In this document: piece after piece, positions 1-8,920 of the stretch
Numbering within the stretch: the stretch's first letter is position 1
Layout: the number at the start of each line of letters is the position of its first letter
DNA from: Clostridia bacterium
GTDB taxonomy: Bacteria; Bacillota; Clostridia; Oscillospirales; Acutalibacteraceae
DNA length: 64,000 bases
Reading direction: 5' to 3'
Assembly: GCA_017428625.1 (NCBI GenBank)
Contig: JAFRQM010000049.1
Location: 1 to 64,000 of the forward strand
Program-made: the position numbers and the translations under genes
Notes under the pieces: generated by a model
What the model was told of the DNA's origin: nothing
What the model saw: only the letters and a program-made list of their open reading frames with translations
The model's database searches: none

Positions 1-12
1 AGGCATAATAAA

Positions 13-134
13 AGGCCGCTTTAGCGGCGGCCTGAAAAACATGTGCGATTGGCGGACTTTTCATACATCTTGAGATGTAGCAGGTAAAAGGCCCTTATAG
101 GGCCTCATCAAACCACCAGTTCAACTGGTGGTTT
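13..134. repeat. Cluster of four hairpins, possible end of a small mobile element
   Basis: Four inverted repeats lie in a row. They are 13-19/27-33 (AGGCCGC/GCGGCCT), 64-70/73-79 (TACATCT/AGATGTA), 89-95/99-105 (AGGCCCT/AGGGCCT) and 110-121/123-134 (AAACCACCAGTT and its complement). The last is followed by a short T-run and could also terminate a gene left of the window. No ORF covers this stretch. Such hairpin-rich subterminal DNA resembles ends of IS200/IS605-type elements, but no transposase is visible here, so the assignment is inference. Confidence 0.45.
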
Positions 135-176
135 TGATTTCTTACAGATTTCGCAAAACCTGTAAAGGCGCAGATC

Positions 177-205
177 TTGACATAAAAATTACCCGTTTGT
201 ATAAT
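177..205 (+). promoter_or_regulatory. Perfect SigA consensus promoter
   Basis: TTGACA (177-182), a 17-bp spacer and TATAAT (200-205) match the housekeeping consensus at all 12 positions. Transcription would start near 212 and read into the flavoenzyme gene at 238. A weak inverted repeat (TTACAG 142-147 / CTGTAA 160-165) lies just upstream. Confidence 0.85.
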
Positions 206-237
206 TTGAATCAGAAAATAAAAAGGGGGAATAACAT

Positions 238-2211
238 TTGAATCCAAAATATCCCAACCTTCTCTCACCGGGTCAGATAGGCAATGTCACACTGCGCAAC
301 AAAACCGTAATGGCGGCTATGGGCATGAGCCAATCCGACAACGGTTTTGTCAACAAGGCTGTTCTCAACCATTATGCCGCAAGGGCAAACGGCGGTGTAG
401 GGGCAATTATTGTTGAGGTTACCTGCGTTGACACTCCGTTAGGGCTCAATACAAACGGAATGCTCGTCATTGATGATGACAAATACATTCCCGGTATGAC
501 TCAACTCGCCGATGTTATTCATAAAGGCGGAGCAAAGGCGTTTTTGCAGATTTCTCATACGGGCAGAGGCGCACGCCGTAAAATAATCGGAGAACAGCCC
601 GTAGGTCCGAGCGCGGTTGCCATGCCCTATTCCTTTATGATGGGGCTTGCCAATGAAACGCCCAGAGCCCTTACTGTTGATGAAATTCACGAAATAGAAG
701 AAAAATACGCTCAGGCGGCTCTCAGAGCAAAAAAAGCGGGTTTTGACGGCGTTGAAATCCACAGCGTCGGCTATTATCTCGGTCAGCAGTTTCTCTCATC
801 AACCGCAAACACACGCACCGATGAATACGGCGGCAGCAGACGTAACCGTGTGCGCTTTCACCTGAATATTATAACACGGATTCGTGAACTGTGCGGCAAT
901 GATTTTGCGGTTATTGTCAAACTCTCCGTTGTGGAGCAGGGGAAGGACGGCGGTATTTCCATCCCGGACGGAATCTACTACAGCAAACAGTTTCAGAAAG
1001 CGGGCGTTGACGCAATAGAGGTCCTTGCAGGCAAGTGGTCAGAAGAATCGGGCAAACGCGAAAAACCCGAGTCCGCATATCCCGACTGTATGGCGGTGCC
1101 CCTGTGCCAGGTTGTCAAAGCGGGTCTTTTACTCACAGCAGGTAAAAAATCGGTCAAACTCATCGGCGGCGGCAGAGCGCAGAACCCCGAAAAAGCCGAA
1201 AAGGCGCTTGCAACGGGGAAGTGCGATTTTATATTCATAGGCCACGCTCTTCTTGCCGAGCCACTTCTCGTCAGACTCATTGATGAAGGCAGAGAAGATG
1301 AAATCAGACCATGCATCGGTTGCGGCCATTGCATAAACAACCAGCTGCAGCACGGAGAAAGAGCAATTTGCTCAGGCAACGCGGTGCTCGCAAGGGGCGA
1401 AAATAATTATACCCTGACTCCGGCTGAAATCAAAAAGAAAGTTGTTGTCATCGGCGGAGGCGTTGCAGGTGTTGAAGCCGCAAGAATAGCCGCTCTAAGA
1501 GGGCATACAGTTGACATTTATGAAGCGTCAGGCGAAACAGGCGGTCAGATTAACCTTGCCTGCAAGCCGCCTTTTAAAGATCATTTCACGCTTCTCAAGC
1601 CCTATCTTGAACGCCAGCTTGAACTGACGGGCGTAAATGTTCACCTCGGCAAACAACTTACAAAAAATGAGGTTCTCGCAATGAATGCCGATGCCGTTGT
1701 CTGCGCGACAGGTTCAAAACCCGTTATGCTCAGAATTGAAGGGTCCGACAGAGCCGTTTTCGCAAAAGATATTTTAGCAGGCGCGCCCGCAGGCAAAAAT
1801 GTTGTTGTCATCGGCGGCGGTTCAACAGGCTGCGAAACAGCCGAATTTCTCGGCAAACAGGGCAAAAAAGTCACCGTTATCGAAATGTCGGAGGTTGTTG
1901 CGGGCAATACCGGCAAAACGGCTCAGACAATTCTTCTCGGCCACCTGAAAGGTTACGGTGTAAAAATTCTGACCGGATGCCGCGCCGAAAAAATAACGCA
2001 AACAGAAGTCGTCTGCAAAAACAAATCGGGCTCCGGGTTTTCAGTTAAAGCCGATACGGTTGTTCTCTCAATCGGCGAGCGTCCCGATTCAACTCTGTTT
2101 GATGAACTCAAAGATATCCACCCCGAAGTTTATAATATAGGCGATTCCAACGGCGGCGAAATACTCCCGAACGCTGTTTATGAAGGCTACACCGTCGGCA
2201 ACAGAATATAA
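238..2211 (+). CDS. NADH:flavin oxidoreductase / 2-enoate reductase family protein
   Basis: Cytoplasmic flavin and iron-sulfur enzyme of the 2,4-dienoyl-CoA reductase / 2-enoate reductase / BaiCD family. These enzymes reduce activated C=C bonds with NAD(P)H through FMN, a [4Fe-4S] cluster and FAD. The order of domains is normal: an old-yellow-enzyme TIM barrel (about 1-345), a cluster motif starting CIGCGHC near residue 357 with a later Cys, then a Rossmann FAD domain (GGGVAG near 404) holding an inserted NAD domain (GGGSTG near 525). At 657 residues it has full family length. The start is TTG at 238 behind AAAAGGGGG. The barrel active-site stretch reads EIHSVGYYLGQQFLS instead of the usual HGAHGYLL-type motif, so the substrate cannot be inferred. 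It is a single gene closed by a terminator. Confidence 0.88.
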   Translation: MNPKYPNLLSPGQIGNVTLRNKTVMAAMGMSQSDNGFVNKAVLNHYAARANGGVGAIIVEVTCVDTPLGLNTNGMLVIDDDKYIPGMTQLADVIHKGGAKAFLQISHTGRGARRKIIGEQPVGPSAVAMPYSFMMGLANETPRALTVDEIHEIEEKYAQAALRAKKAGFDGVEIHSVGYYLGQQFLSSTANTRTDEYGGSRRNRVRFHLNIITRIRELCGNDFAVIVKLSVVEQGKDGGISIPDGIYYSKQFQKAGVDAIEVLAGKWSEESGKREKPESAYPDCMAVPLCQVVKAGLLLTAGKKSVKLIGGGRAQNPEKAEKALATGKCDFIFIGHALLAEPLLVRLIDEGREDEIRPCIGCGHCINNQLQHGERAICSGNAVLARGENNYTLTPAEIKKKVVVIGGGVAGVEAARIAALRGHTVDIYEASGETGGQINLACKPPFKDHFTLLKPYLERQLELTGVNVHLGKQLTKNEVLAMNADAVVCATGSKPVMLRIEGSDRAVFAKDILAGAPAGKNVVVIGGGSTGCETAEFLGKQGKKVTVIEMSEVVAGNTGKTAQTILLGHLKGYGVKILTGCRAEKITQTEVVCKNKSGSGFSVKADTVVLSIGERPDSTLFDELKDIHPEVYNIGDSNGGEILPNAVYEGYTVGNRI

Positions 2212-2227
2212 AAGCAGTTTTCTTTTC

Positions 2228-2260
2228 GGGCATACCGTTTCGGTGTGCTCTGTTTTTGTT
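2228..2260 (+). terminator. Rho-independent terminator after flavoenzyme gene
   Basis: Stem GGGCATACCG (2228-2237), TTT loop and CGGTGTGCTC (2241-2250) with G-U pairs, followed by TGTTTTTGTT. Confidence 0.75.
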
Positions 2261-2280
2261 AAAAAATAATAAACAACCCC

Positions 2281-2309
2281 TTTTCAAATATAAAATAATA
2301 ATGTATAAT
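2281..2309 (+). promoter_or_regulatory. Probable promoter of the fucose operon
   Basis: TTTTCA (2281-2286), 17-bp spacer, TATAAT (2304-2309). A second TATAAT lies at 2315-2320 without a good -35. No regulator gene is adjacent. Confidence 0.5.
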
Positions 2310-2350
2310 TACTATATAATGCTGATTTATGCGGATGAAAGGGGAATTAT

Positions 2351-2773
2351 ATGCTTAAAAACATTTCTCCGGTTCTCTCACCGGAACTTCTCAAAATACT
2401 TATGGAAATGGGTCATGGTGATGAAATTGTCATAGGCGACGGGAATTTTCCGGCGGCTTCAATTGCACAGAGGCTTGTCCGCCTTGACGGTCACGGCGTG
2501 CCCGAAATACTTTCCGCAATACTCGACCTTTTACCGTTAGACACTTATGTTGAGTGCCCGGTTGCTCTTATGGATAACGGCTCCGACGGCGAACACCCTC
2601 CTATCTGGAACGAGTATGAAAACATTGTGAAGGCAAAAGAAGGCGACAAAAAATTTGAACTTGTCGAGCGTTTCGCGTTCTATGAAAGGGCAAAAAAAGC
2701 CTATTGCGTTGTCGCCAGCGGCGAAACGGCAATATACGCAAATATTATTCTCAAAAAAGGTGTTGTTAAATAA
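2351..2773 (+). CDS. fucU: L-fucose mutarotase (RbsD/FucU family)
   Basis: Interconverts the alpha and beta anomers of L-fucose in the cytoplasm so that the isomerase downstream gets its preferred form. The 140-residue length and the N-terminal stretch LKILMEMGHGDEIVIGDGNFPA, with the conserved His and Asp of the RbsD/FucU fold, support the family. FucU rather than RbsD is chosen from length and from the L-fucose isomerase two genes on. The ATG at 2351 follows GAAAGGGG by six bases. It is the first gene of a tight three-gene unit, with only three bases before the kinase gene. Confidence 0.88.
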   Translation: MLKNISPVLSPELLKILMEMGHGDEIVIGDGNFPAASIAQRLVRLDGHGVPEILSAILDLLPLDTYVECPVALMDNGSDGEHPPIWNEYENIVKAKEGDKKFELVERFAFYERAKKAYCVVASGETAIYANIILKKGVVK

Positions 2774-2776
2774 TAT

Positions 2777-4246
2777 ATGAAAAAAAGAGTTCTGGCGTTT
2801 GATTTCGGGGCATCAAGCGGTCGCGCAATTCTCGGCGTGTTTGACGGCGAAAAAATCGAACTCAAAGAAGTTCACCGCTTTTCAAATGACCCTGTTACAG
2901 TTCAAGGCACGGCTTATTGGGATGTTCTGCGTCTTTTCCATGAAATAAAGCAGGGCATTTTAAAGGCAAAAGCCGAAGGCGGTTTTGACAGCATAGGAAT
3001 CGACACCTGGGGCGTTGATTTCGGTTTGCTTGACGGAGAGGGCAGACTTCTCGAAAATCCCGTTCATTACAGAGATCTCCGAACAAAAGGTATGCTTGAA
3101 GAAGCCTTCAAAGTTATTCCTAAAGAGAAGTTTTATTCTCTGACAGGCATTCAGTTTATGGAACTCAACACTGTGTTCCAACTTTATTCCTTAAAACTGC
3201 AAAGACCCGAAATGCTGCAAAGAGCAAAAAGATTACTGTTTATGCCCGACCTTCTTGCATATATGCTCACGGGCGAACAGGTTACCGAGTATTCAATAGC
3301 AACCACATCACAAATGGTTGACATCAACACAAAAAACTGGTGCGATGAGATTTTTGAAAAACTCGGTATTCCCCGCGAACTCGCAGGTGAAATTGTTATG
3401 CCTGGCGAATCAGTCCGCACACTGAGCGACGAAATCTGTGAAGAACTCGGCGTTGAAAAAGCCGAAGTAATAAATATCTGCGGTCATGACACGCAATCGG
3501 CGATTACCGCCGTTCCGAGTGATAAACCCGGCTTCGCGTTTATCAGCAGCGGCACCTGGTCGCTTTTCGGCACTGAACTTGAAAAACCAATCGTCAATGA
3601 AAAATCGCTTTCAATGAATATTACAAATGAGGGCGGCTGCGAAGGTTCAACCGGTTTCCTTAAAAATATAATAGGTCTTTGGCTTATTCAGGAGAGCCGC
3701 CGTCAGTGGGCAAGAGAAGGAACGCAATACAGTTATGCCGAACTTGAACATCTCGCGCTTGAAGCAAAACCGTTCGCTTGCTTTATTGACCCCGATGCGC
3801 CTGAATTTGTTCCTATGGGCAATATTCCGGAGCGTGTCCGAGATTACTGCCGCACAACAGGGCAGTATGTTCCGCAGACCGTCGGCGAAATAATGCGCTG
3901 CATCTATGAGAGCCTCGCTATGAAATATCGCCTGACATTCGATATGCTTAAAGAATGCACGGGCATAAATTATCCCTGTATCCATGTAATCGGCGGCGGC
4001 GTCAAAGACGGTCTTCTGTGTCAGATGACGGCGTCATCCTGCGGCGTTCCTGTCAAGGCGGGTCCCATTGAAGCAACTGTTCTCGGCAACATAGCCGTTC
4101 AGCTTATCGCAGGCGGATGCATAAAAGATGTAGCCGACGCAAGGCACATTATAGCAAACAGCGAATCTCTTAAAATCTATGAGCCGCAAAACCCCGATGA
4201 ATGGGCTTCGGCTTATAAACGCTTTTTAACCGTTATCGGTAAATAA
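2777..4246 (+). CDS. Rhamnulokinase-type FGGY kinase, probably acting on L-fuculose
   Basis: ATP-dependent sugar kinase of the FGGY family. The N-terminal phosphate-binding DFGASSGR motif, the GIDTWGVDFGLLD segment and the HVIGGGVKDGLLCQMTA segment near residue 410 are typical of rhamnulokinase (RhaB), and 489 residues is full length. It sits between fucose mutarotase and fucose isomerase with no rhamnose gene nearby. Its likely job here is phosphorylation of L-fuculose to L-fuculose 1-phosphate. RhaB-like kinases in fucose operons are known from gut bacteria, but the substrate is inferred from context. No aldolase or sugar transporter lies in the unit. Confidence 0.85.
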   Translation: MKKRVLAFDFGASSGRAILGVFDGEKIELKEVHRFSNDPVTVQGTAYWDVLRLFHEIKQGILKAKAEGGFDSIGIDTWGVDFGLLDGEGRLLENPVHYRDLRTKGMLEEAFKVIPKEKFYSLTGIQFMELNTVFQLYSLKLQRPEMLQRAKRLLFMPDLLAYMLTGEQVTEYSIATTSQMVDINTKNWCDEIFEKLGIPRELAGEIVMPGESVRTLSDEICEELGVEKAEVINICGHDTQSAITAVPSDKPGFAFISSGTWSLFGTELEKPIVNEKSLSMNITNEGGCEGSTGFLKNIIGLWLIQESRRQWAREGTQYSYAELEHLALEAKPFACFIDPDAPEFVPMGNIPERVRDYCRTTGQYVPQTVGEIMRCIYESLAMKYRLTFDMLKECTGINYPCIHVIGGGVKDGLLCQMTASSCGVPVKAGPIEATVLGNIAVQLIAGGCIKDVADARHIIANSESLKIYEPQNPDEWASAYKRFLTVIGK

Positions 4247-4272
4247 TTTTTATATGAAAGGATAAATTGATT

Positions 4273-6084
4273 ATGGCAGAAAGCAGACTTATAGGCGATT
4301 ATCCCGTAATCGGCATAAGACGCATTATTGACGCAAGAAGAGGCGCTCTCAAAGTCAGAGAGAGCATCGAAGAACAAACTATGAACATGGCAAAAGCCGC
4401 GGCAAAACTGTTTACCGACAATATCCGTTACTCAAACGGTGAGCCCGTAAAAGTAGTTATTTCGGAGACAAGTATCGGCAGAGTCGCGGAAGCGGCTCAG
4501 GTTGCGGCACAGTTTAAAAAAGAGGGCGTTGACATAACTCTTTCCGTTACACCGTGCTGGTGCTACGGTTCTGAGACAATGGATATGGATCCGTACACAA
4601 TCAAAGGCGTATGGGGCTTTAACGCGACCGAGCGCCCGGGCGCCGTTTATCTCGCGGCTGTTCTCGCGGCTCACGCTCAAAAGGGATTACCGGCTTTCGG
4701 TATATACGGTAAAGATGTTCAGGATGCCGATGATGAAACAATTCCCGAAGATGTTCAGGAAAAACTTCTCCGTTTTGCCCGCGCGGCGGTTGCGGCCGCG
4801 ACAATGAGGGGCAAATCATATCTTCAGATAGGCTCTATTTGTATGGGTATCGCCGGCTCTATTATTAATTCCGAATTTATTGAGGAATACCTCGGTATGC
4901 GCGTTGAATCGGTCGATGAGGTCGAAATCATCCGCCGTATGGAAGAGGGTATCTATGACGAGGCGGAGTTCCGCAAAGCCCTTGCCTGGACTAAGGAACA
5001 CTGCAAAGAAGCATTTGACAAGAACCCCGATTTTTTCCAAAAATCAAGAGAAGAAAAAGATAAAGACTGGGAATTCTCCGTCAAAATGATGTGCATAATC
5101 AAAGACCTTATGAACGGCAACAAAAATCTTCCCGAAGGCAGAGAGGAAGAAACAGTCGGTCATAACGCCATAGCGGCAGGTTTCCAGGGTCAGAGACAGT
5201 GGACCGACCACTATCCCAATGCAGACTTCGCCGAAGCGATGCTCAACTCCTCGTTTGACTGGAACGGTGCAAGAGAGCCCTATATACTCGCAACAGAGAA
5301 CGACACATTAAACGGTCTCGGTATGCTCCTTATGAAGCTTCTCACAAACCGTCCTCAGATGTTTGCAGATGTTCGCACCTACTGGAGCGGCGATTCTGTT
5401 AAAAGAGTTACGGGTTATGATATTGAAGGCAAGGCAAAAGAGGCGGACGGCTTTATTCACCTTATAAACTCCGGCGCCTGCTGCATTGATGCCTGCGGCG
5501 AAGTCAAGGATGAAAACGGCAACGGCATAATCAAAGAATGGTATAAAGTTACTTCCGAAGATCAGAAGCTTATGACCGATGCAACAACATGGGCAATGGC
5601 AGACAGAGGCTATTTCCGCGGCGGCGGATATTCTTCCCGCTTCCTTACAAGAGCGGAAATGCCCGCCACAATGATAAGACTTAACATTGTCAAAGGCCTC
5701 GGCCCCGTAATTCAGATCTGCGAAGGCTGGACTGTAAATCTTCCCGATGAAGTTTCCGACATCCTTTGGAAGAGAACAGACTATACCTGGCCCTGCACAT
5801 GGTTTGCTCCCAGATGCAACGGCGTTGGCGGCGATGCGTTTAATTCGGCCTATGACCTTATGAATAACTGGGGCGCAAATCACGGCGCAATCAGTTACGG
5901 GCACATAGGCGCAGACCTTATTTCGCTTTGTTCGATTCTCCGCATCCCCGTAGCGCTCCACAATATCCCCGATGAAAGGATTTTCAGACCTGCCGTCTGG
6001 AATTCATTCGGCACAAAAGACCGTGAAGGCGCGGATTTCAGAGCGTGTGCCGCTTTCGGTCCCACATACAAAACAATCAGATAA
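4273..6084 (+). CDS. fucI: L-fucose isomerase
   Basis: Converts L-fucose to L-fuculose, a manganese-dependent step. The protein is full length (about 603 residues against about 590 in E. coli). It begins with the family-typical [25 protein letters not shown]-like region and keeps the large N-terminal domains and the C-terminal catalytic domain. I chose ATG 4273 rather than the in-frame TTG at 4267 because GAAAGGA at 4256-4262 then has normal spacing. It is the last gene of the fucose unit, ending just before a strong bidirectional terminator. A long open frame on the opposite strand (5308-5961) is a codon-bias shadow. Confidence 0.93.
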   Translation: MAESRLIGDYPVIGIRRIIDARRGALKVRESIEEQTMNMAKAAAKLFTDNIRYSNGEPVKVVISETSIGRVAEAAQVAAQFKKEGVDITLSVTPCWCYGSETMDMDPYTIKGVWGFNATERPGAVYLAAVLAAHAQKGLPAFGIYGKDVQDADDETIPEDVQEKLLRFARAAVAAATMRGKSYLQIGSICMGIAGSIINSEFIEEYLGMRVESVDEVEIIRRMEEGIYDEAEFRKALAWTKEHCKEAFDKNPDFFQKSREEKDKDWEFSVKMMCIIKDLMNGNKNLPEGREEETVGHNAIAAGFQGQRQWTDHYPNADFAEAMLNSSFDWNGAREPYILATENDTLNGLGMLLMKLLTNRPQMFADVRTYWSGDSVKRVTGYDIEGKAKEADGFIHLINSGACCIDACGEVKDENGNGIIKEWYKVTSEDQKLMTDATTWAMADRGYFRGGGYSSRFLTRAEMPATMIRLNIVKGLGPVIQICEGWTVNLPDEVSDILWKRTDYTWPCTWFAPRCNGVGGDAFNSAYDLMNNWGANHGAISYGHIGADLISLCSILRIPVALHNIPDERIFRPAVWNSFGTKDREGADFRACAAFGPTYKTIR

Positions 6085-6100
6085 ACAAGGCAAAATATTA

Positions 6101-6136
6101 TCAGCCCCGCTTATGAAGAAGCGGGGCTGATTTCAT
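6101..6136. terminator. Bidirectional terminator between fucI and the SCIFF operon
   Basis: A perfect 12-bp stem TCAGCCCCGCTT (6101-6112) / AAGCGGGGCTGA (6119-6130), with T-rich sequence to the right and A-rich sequence to the left, serves both convergent units. Confidence 0.85.
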
Positions 6137-6142
6137 CGCTTT

Positions 6143-7456
6143 TTATACGGTGAAAGTTCCTTTAAGCGTTTTGCCGCCTTTGGCGTAAGGACTGTAAGGC
6201 GTTATTGAAACGGTGTATTCACCCGGGTCAAGTTTGTCAATGTCAACGCTCATCTGCGTTAAATCCGCTCTGACGTAATTTGAAACAACCGTTGTCGCAA
6301 ACACCTCATCGGAACCCTTTTTGACAGTAATCTTATAATCTTCAGTCTCCCAGTATCCCTCTGCGTTCGGGAATACAAGCACAGTGTTGCCGTCGTTATT
6401 CTTTTCTGCGGTAATTTCAGCGCCATCCGGGAACACAGGTGCAGTGTCAAGCGATTTAAGATTACTCCAAGTGTATAGATGAGATGACTTTTTTGCAATA
6501 TCTGTAAGATAATAGTCATTTTTCTCAAAGAAACGATGGCTGACAATGTCATAAAGTTTCAGTCGAACATTTCCGTCCGCATCCGCTTCAACAATCCAAA
6601 AAGCACCTGATTCACCGGGAGCGTCCTCATCGCCCGAAATATAATTCAGGTTGCTCATCAGTGCTGAAAGAGAACCGGTGCCGACAGCGGTAAACGCTCC
6701 CTGCCATATTGTTCTCGGGTCACTGTTTGCGTAGTGGGAATGTCCTGAAAAATCAATTATCTGCGGGTATTTCTCAAACACCGTCCTTACGGTGAAATCT
6801 CCCCAGTTAACGCTCCCGTAAACCGTCGCAAACGGGGCAGGGTGCTGAAAAACAAAAACGGGTTTTTCTTTGTTTTCTTTTGTCGCAGAACTCAGCTCTT
6901 TGTTAAGCCAGTCTTTTTTGCTGTCAAAAGTTTTACCGTCTTCGCTGTATGAACAGGCAATAAAGTGGTAGCCGTTTATAACAAGGTGACGGTCAACATC
7001 CTCGTTTATTAACTGCTTATAATGTTCATAAGCGATTGAAGCGTCATAGTCGCGGTAAGTTATAAATTCGTGATTGCCGAGAACGGCTATAATCTCAGTG
7101 CCGTCTTTAATTTTTTTATTAACTATTTCGTTAAACAACTCATATTCTTCGTCCGAGCCGCTTGTCGCGAAATCGCCGACAACAACAACAGCGTCAAGGT
7201 TTTTGTAATTTTCGCTTTCGGCGTAGGCGTAACTGTCTTCAAAAAGTTGCGCAAGTCTTAAAGCGGCGGGCTGCTGAGGGTCACCGTCAAGGTGAACATC
7301 GCTCGTTACGGCAAATCTGAGAACAGGAGTGAAGTCGTCCGGTGCTTTCGGCGGTTCTTTGTTTATTACAAACGGAACAGCCATAAAACCGAAAACAATT
7401 GAAAAAAAACCTGTTAAAAATTTAAACAAAAACTGACTGAAAAGGTTAGAAATCAT
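6143..7456 (-). CDS. Membrane-anchored calcineurin-like metallophosphoesterase
   Basis: Probable exported two-metal phosphohydrolase with an unknown substrate. The metal-binding blocks are in order: DVHLD, GDF, GNHE, a single His in FQHPAPF, and GHSHY. The N-terminus is hydrophobic (residues about 4-26) and should act as an uncleaved anchor with the catalytic domain outside. About 100 residues at the C-terminus form a beta-rich tail. I start at ATG 7456 because GGAGG lies just before it. A longer ATG at 7471 would bury that site inside the gene. It is the last gene of the SCIFF unit, 21 bases after the rubredoxin gene. Nothing in the sequence shows whether it acts in the SCIFF pathway. Confidence 0.8.
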   Translation of the reverse strand: MISNLFSQFLFKFLTGFFSIVFGFMAVPFVINKEPPKAPDDFTPVLRFAVTSDVHLDGDPQQPAALRLAQLFEDSYAYAESENYKNLDAVVVVGDFATSGSDEEYELFNEIVNKKIKDGTEIIAVLGNHEFITYRDYDASIAYEHYKQLINEDVDRHLVINGYHFIACSYSEDGKTFDSKKDWLNKELSSATKENKEKPVFVFQHPAPFATVYGSVNWGDFTVRTVFEKYPQIIDFSGHSHYANSDPRTIWQGAFTAVGTGSLSALMSNLNYISGDEDAPGESGAFWIVEADADGNVRLKLYDIVSHRFFEKNDYYLTDIAKKSSHLYTWSNLKSLDTAPVFPDGAEITAEKNNDGNTVLVFPNAEGYWETEDYKITVKKGSDEVFATTVVSNYVRADLTQMSVDIDKLDPGEYTVSITPYSPYAKGGKTLKGTFTV

Positions 7457-7477
7457 AATAATTGCCTCCAAAATTAA

Positions 7478-8098
7478 TTATCCGGCATAAACCGGTTCAA
7501 AATCGGCCGCGGGGTGTCCGCAAAGCGGGCAGATAAAATCCTCAGGCAGTTTTTCACCTTCGTAGTAATAACCGCATATTTTGCACTTCCATCCGACAAT
7601 CCTTTTTCCGGTTTCCTGAGCGGAGGGCTTCGGCTTTATCTTTGCGTGGTAATCGGCGTAGGTCAGCGGAGGATTATTGCTTACTTTGAAAGCATCGTCA
7701 ATCTCGGCTATAAACAATGTGTGGCTGCCTAAATCAATGCTGTCAACAACACGGCAGGTAAGCACCGCACAAGCCTGTTCCGTAAGATAAGGCGTGCCGT
7801 TTTTGTCAGTGGGCAGATTTAATCCAGCAAACTTGTCTGTGTCTCTTGCCGAATGCATACCGAATCTTTCAACGAGCTCATAGGTGCAGGCACTGTCAAG
7901 AATACTCAGCGAAAAAAACTTGCTCATCTTTATCATCATACAGGTGATGTTTGAATTAATGCAGGCAATGGCGATTCTGTCAGGCGATGATGCCACCTGC
8001 ATTGCCGTGTTTGTTATGCAGCCGTTGATTTTTTCGCCGTTTTTTGTCGAGAGTAAAAACACGCCGTAAGACAGGCTGAAAAGAGCGGTTTTATCCAT
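7478..8098 (-). CDS. Flavin reductase-rubredoxin fusion (high-molecular-weight rubredoxin)
   Basis: Electron carrier with two modules: an FMN-binding flavin reductase domain (about 1-150) and a C-terminal rubredoxin domain with one iron site. The site has the paired motifs CKICGYYYEG and CPLCGH (about 168-195). Such fusions (Hrb) pass electrons from NAD(P)H to flavodiiron or other oxygen- and NO-detoxifying enzymes in clostridia. No flavodiiron gene is in the window, so the partner is unknown. The MBL protein upstream lacks a flavodoxin domain. A strong GGAGGAG site precedes ATG 8098, and 18 bases separate the gene from the MBL gene. Confidence 0.85.
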   Translation of the reverse strand: MDKTALFSLSYGVFLLSTKNGEKINGCITNTAMQVASSPDRIAIACINSNITCMMIKMSKFFSLSILDSACTYELVERFGMHSARDTDKFAGLNLPTDKNGTPYLTEQACAVLTCRVVDSIDLGSHTLFIAEIDDAFKVSNNPPLTYADYHAKIKPKPSAQETGKRIVGWKCKICGYYYEGEKLPEDFICPLCGHPAADFEPVYAG

Positions 8099-8116
8099 CT
8101 TTATTCTCCTCCTTTT

Positions 8117-8920
8117 TTATATTTCGATAATATCTCCGCATGAAATATAGTGAATATTTTTGTGTCTGTCGCTCAGATATTTAAAAGCCTTTTTGCCCGT
8201 GCAGTGGCAGGTGTAAAATTCAACATCGCCGTAATCATCAAGTAATTCAGACAACTGTTCAAGTTGCCGGACAGAAACGGTTTTTCGGTTAACGGGGTTA
8301 TAAACATGAAAACCGCCTATGCAGTATGCCGGCTTGTTGCCGCAAACACTTTCAAGAATACTTACCACTCCCGAATGACCGCAGCCTGTAATGAGAACAT
8401 CTTTATCAGATCTGATAATCAGATTCTGCTCATGTCTGAAATTATCAGGGCTTTTACCTGCCAGCAGAGCGCTGTTCGCTTCCGAACGAAATCTGTCTTT
8501 AACCTTCGAAACAAACAACTCAATTTCATCATCTATACTGTAATCGCCGTCAAGCAGAACAATATTCGGGTTATTCTTTAATCCTGCATCAAGCCCAATG
8601 TTAATTCTGAAAAACAGCGCCCTTGAATAATGAGGTTCAAATGCGCTCTTTTGTATATAGACTTTTGCCGATTTATTCCTGTTCAGAAACTCTTTCAGAG
8701 CTCCGCCGTGGTCAAAATGACCGTGTGAAATAATAACCGTGTCCACTTTTTTGATGTCAATGTTTTTCTTTTCGGCATTTTTAAAAACCGTATTGTCAGG
8801 GCCTAAATCAAAAAGTATTTTATGGTTCGGTGTTTCTATATAAAATGACAGTCCGTGAACCGCTTTGAAATCTCCGCTTGATATGTTTTCAACCAGGGCG
8901 GTTATTCTCAAATCACTCAT
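8117..8920 (-). CDS. MBL-fold metallo-hydrolase (COG1237-like)
   Basis: Metal-dependent hydrolase of the beta-lactamase superfamily. The HGHFDH metal motif is near residues 66-71 and further ligands are in GCGHSG and CHCTG, a pattern of the COG1237 group that includes the MptA-like pterin enzymes. The substrate is unknown. The gene overlaps the 3' end of the SCIFF maturase gene, so translation is probably coupled. The start is uncertain. ATG 8920 gives an 8-base overlap, and an in-frame TTG at 8932 gives 20. Neither has an ideally spaced ribosome site. Confidence 0.75.
   Translation of the reverse strand: MSDLRITALVENISSGDFKAVHGLSFYIETPNHKILFDLGPDNTVFKNAEKKNIDIKKVDTVIISHGHFDHGGALKEFLNRNKSAKVYIQKSAFEPHYSRALFFRINIGLDAGLKNNPNIVLLDGDYSIDDEIELFVSKVKDRFRSEANSALLAGKSPDNFRHEQNLIIRSDKDVLITGCGHSGVVSILESVCGNKPAYCIGGFHVYNPVNRKTVSVRQLEQLSELLDDYGDVEFYTCHCTGKKAFKYLSDRHKNIHYISCGDIIEI

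Noticed and set aside
5308-5961. 217-residue open frame on the minus strand
   Set aside because: It lies fully inside fucI, whose protein is a strong family match. The frame is a codon-bias shadow with no ribosome site or family features.
8117-8920. Flavodiiron NO/O2 reductase (because a rubredoxin fusion is next to it)
   Set aside because: The protein is only about 268 residues and has no flavodoxin domain; its motif set is that of COG1237-type MBL hydrolases.
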